Under the pieces are notes generated by a model. It ran no database searches. It worked only from the letters and a program-made list of their open reading frames with translations, and was not told the DNA's origin. DNA of 12,475 bases from Bdellovibrionales bacterium (GTDB lineage Bacteria; Bdellovibrionota; JAFGOL01): assembly GCA_022710165.1 (NCBI GenBank), contig JAKLHL010000024.1:1-12475 (forward strand), in the 5' to 3' direction. Positions 11,601 through 12,475 of this stretch are shown here, in pieces; the first letter of the stretch is position 1; every line of letters starts with the position of its first letter. A program made the position numbers and the translations under genes.

Positions 11601-12475
11601 ATAATTTCATGTGGTTCACAAGGAAATATCTAAGGCCTCACTGGCCTAAGATAGCATTGGCTTTCGTTCTAGGTATAGTTGTCAGCATCATCCCTGTAGC
11701 TACTGTACAGCTCATAAAACCGACCTTAGACGGGGTCTTTGTGGGCAAGAACGTTTCAACCTTAAAGTTCGTGGCCCTGACCGTAGTCATCCTTTATTTT
11801 ATTAACGGTGTGAGCAGGTATTTGCATTTCACCATGCAAAGAGGTATTGGCGAACTTTCATTGATGCATCTAAGGAACGACCTTTACTCTCACATGATAA
11901 GACTCCCCTTCTCAACTGTAACAAAACACCACTCCGGTGCAATGTTCACAAGGGTAATTAACGACGGGCAAAAGATACCTGAAGGTGTAATGCTGTCCTT
12001 TGACTTCATAAGGGAACCGATAACCTTCATAGGATTTCTTACTACGGCGATGATGGCAAGTTGGAAGCTTACCATTATGATACTCATAGTCGCTCCTTTT
12101 GTAGTTTTTGTAATAGCAAAAGTAGGCGGAACAGTAAAAAGATATACCCAAAGGAACCTTGAACAATATGGGACCTTGGGCTCGGCCCTTAACGAGACCT
12201 TTAACGGACTAAGGGTAATAAAGGCCTTCTCCATAGAAGTACTGATGAAAGCCAAGTTCCTTGATATAAACAGGACGCTCTACAAGGTCATCTTCAAGAC
12301 TTACAAGGTCGAAGAACTTTCAACCCCGCTGGTTGAGTTCATAGGGAGCTTGATAACAGCTCTTGTAATATATATCGGCGGACTTTGGGTCATTAACGGC
12401 AGTGTCACTCAAGGTGAATTCATGACCGTAATAGTCACACTTGGTCTTGCTCAGGGACCAATAAAAAAAATAAAC
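11597..12475 (+). CDS. MsbA-like ABC exporter, transmembrane part only (3' end outside window)
   Basis: The 293 codons present run off the right edge. They cover the six-helix domain of a type I (type IV fold) ABC exporter; the nucleotide-binding domain is not in view. Family features, by amino-acid position from TTG: a first helix from about 17, RGIGELSLMHLRNDLYSHMIRLPFS (about 84-107, a coupling-helix region), SGAMFTRVINDGQ (about 114-126), GLRVIKAFSIE (about 207-217) and the final PIKKIN before the linker. This pattern is closest to MsbA, the ATP-driven lipid A/phospholipid flippase of the inner membrane. Other lipid or drug exporters of the same subfamily cannot be excluded without the ATPase. 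The TTG start overlaps the TGA of the PAP2-like gene (TTGA) and has an ideal ribosome binding site, so the two are translationally coupled. Confidence 0.9.
   Translation, partial: MNNFMWFTRKYLRPHWPKIALAFVLGIVVSIIPVATVQLIKPTLDGVFVGKNVSTLKFVALTVVILYFINGVSRYLHFTMQRGIGELSLMHLRNDLYSHMIRLPFSTVTKHHSGAMFTRVINDGQKIPEGVMLSFDFIREPITFIGFLTTAMMASWKLTIMILIVAPFVVFVIAKVGGTVKRYTQRNLEQYGTLGSALNETFNGLRVIKAFSIEVLMKAKFLDINRTLYKVIFKTYKVEELSTPLVEFIGSLITALVIYIGGLWVINGSVTQGEFMTVIVTLGLAQGPIKKIN

Overview
The window looks bacterial, from a lineage that makes a Gram-negative type of envelope. The evidence is an MsbA-like exporter, three proteins with Sec-type signal peptides ending in A|Q, Shine-Dalgarno sites of the GGAGG class, and two TTGACA-N17 promoters. 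Codon use leans strongly to ATA for Ile and AGG for Arg, and GTG/TTG starts occur. This is common in several poorly sampled or thermophile-related phyla. I cannot name the phylum from the sequence.

Layout, left to right. (1) 2-874 (+): the 3' part of a DHH/DHHA1 phosphoesterase of the NrnA type, overlapping by ATGA with (2) 871-2121 (+): the GTPase hflX. (3) Convergent with hflX, only 4 bases away, is a two-gene minus-strand operon. Its first gene (3252-8762) encodes a 1836-residue exported protein: an N-terminal M48 zinc metallopeptidase, a very long helical middle, an ABC1/UbiB-like kinase-fold domain, an acidic Tyr/Asp/Glu linker and a C-terminal domain. Its second gene (2126-3235) encodes a 369-residue exported protein that ends in a second copy of that same C-terminal domain. 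(4) Divergent from it is hpt (8942-9517, +), whose promoter appears to give a leaderless transcript. (5) 9674-10198 (+) encodes a small exported protein of unknown function. (6) 10214-10660 (-) encodes a small two-helix membrane protein with a possible PH-like tail. (7) Divergent from that, a second apparently leaderless promoter drives a PAP2-like membrane protein lacking the catalytic histidines (10692-11600). It is coupled by TTGA overlap to an MsbA-type ABC exporter (11597 to the window end, cut before its nucleotide-binding domain).

The flanking genes are housekeeping: RNA turnover, ribosome-associated GTPase, purine salvage and lipid export. The unusual part is the minus-strand operon. 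It joins an M48 protease and an ABC1-like kinase fold in one secreted polypeptide, and pairs it with a smaller secreted protein through a shared terminal domain that I do not recognise. A protease-based envelope quality-control or protein-modification system is a reasonable guess, but this is inference. No RNA gene, CRISPR array, insertion sequence or gene-free stretch above 300 bases was seen; the longest non-coding stretches are 8763-8941 and 9518-9673.
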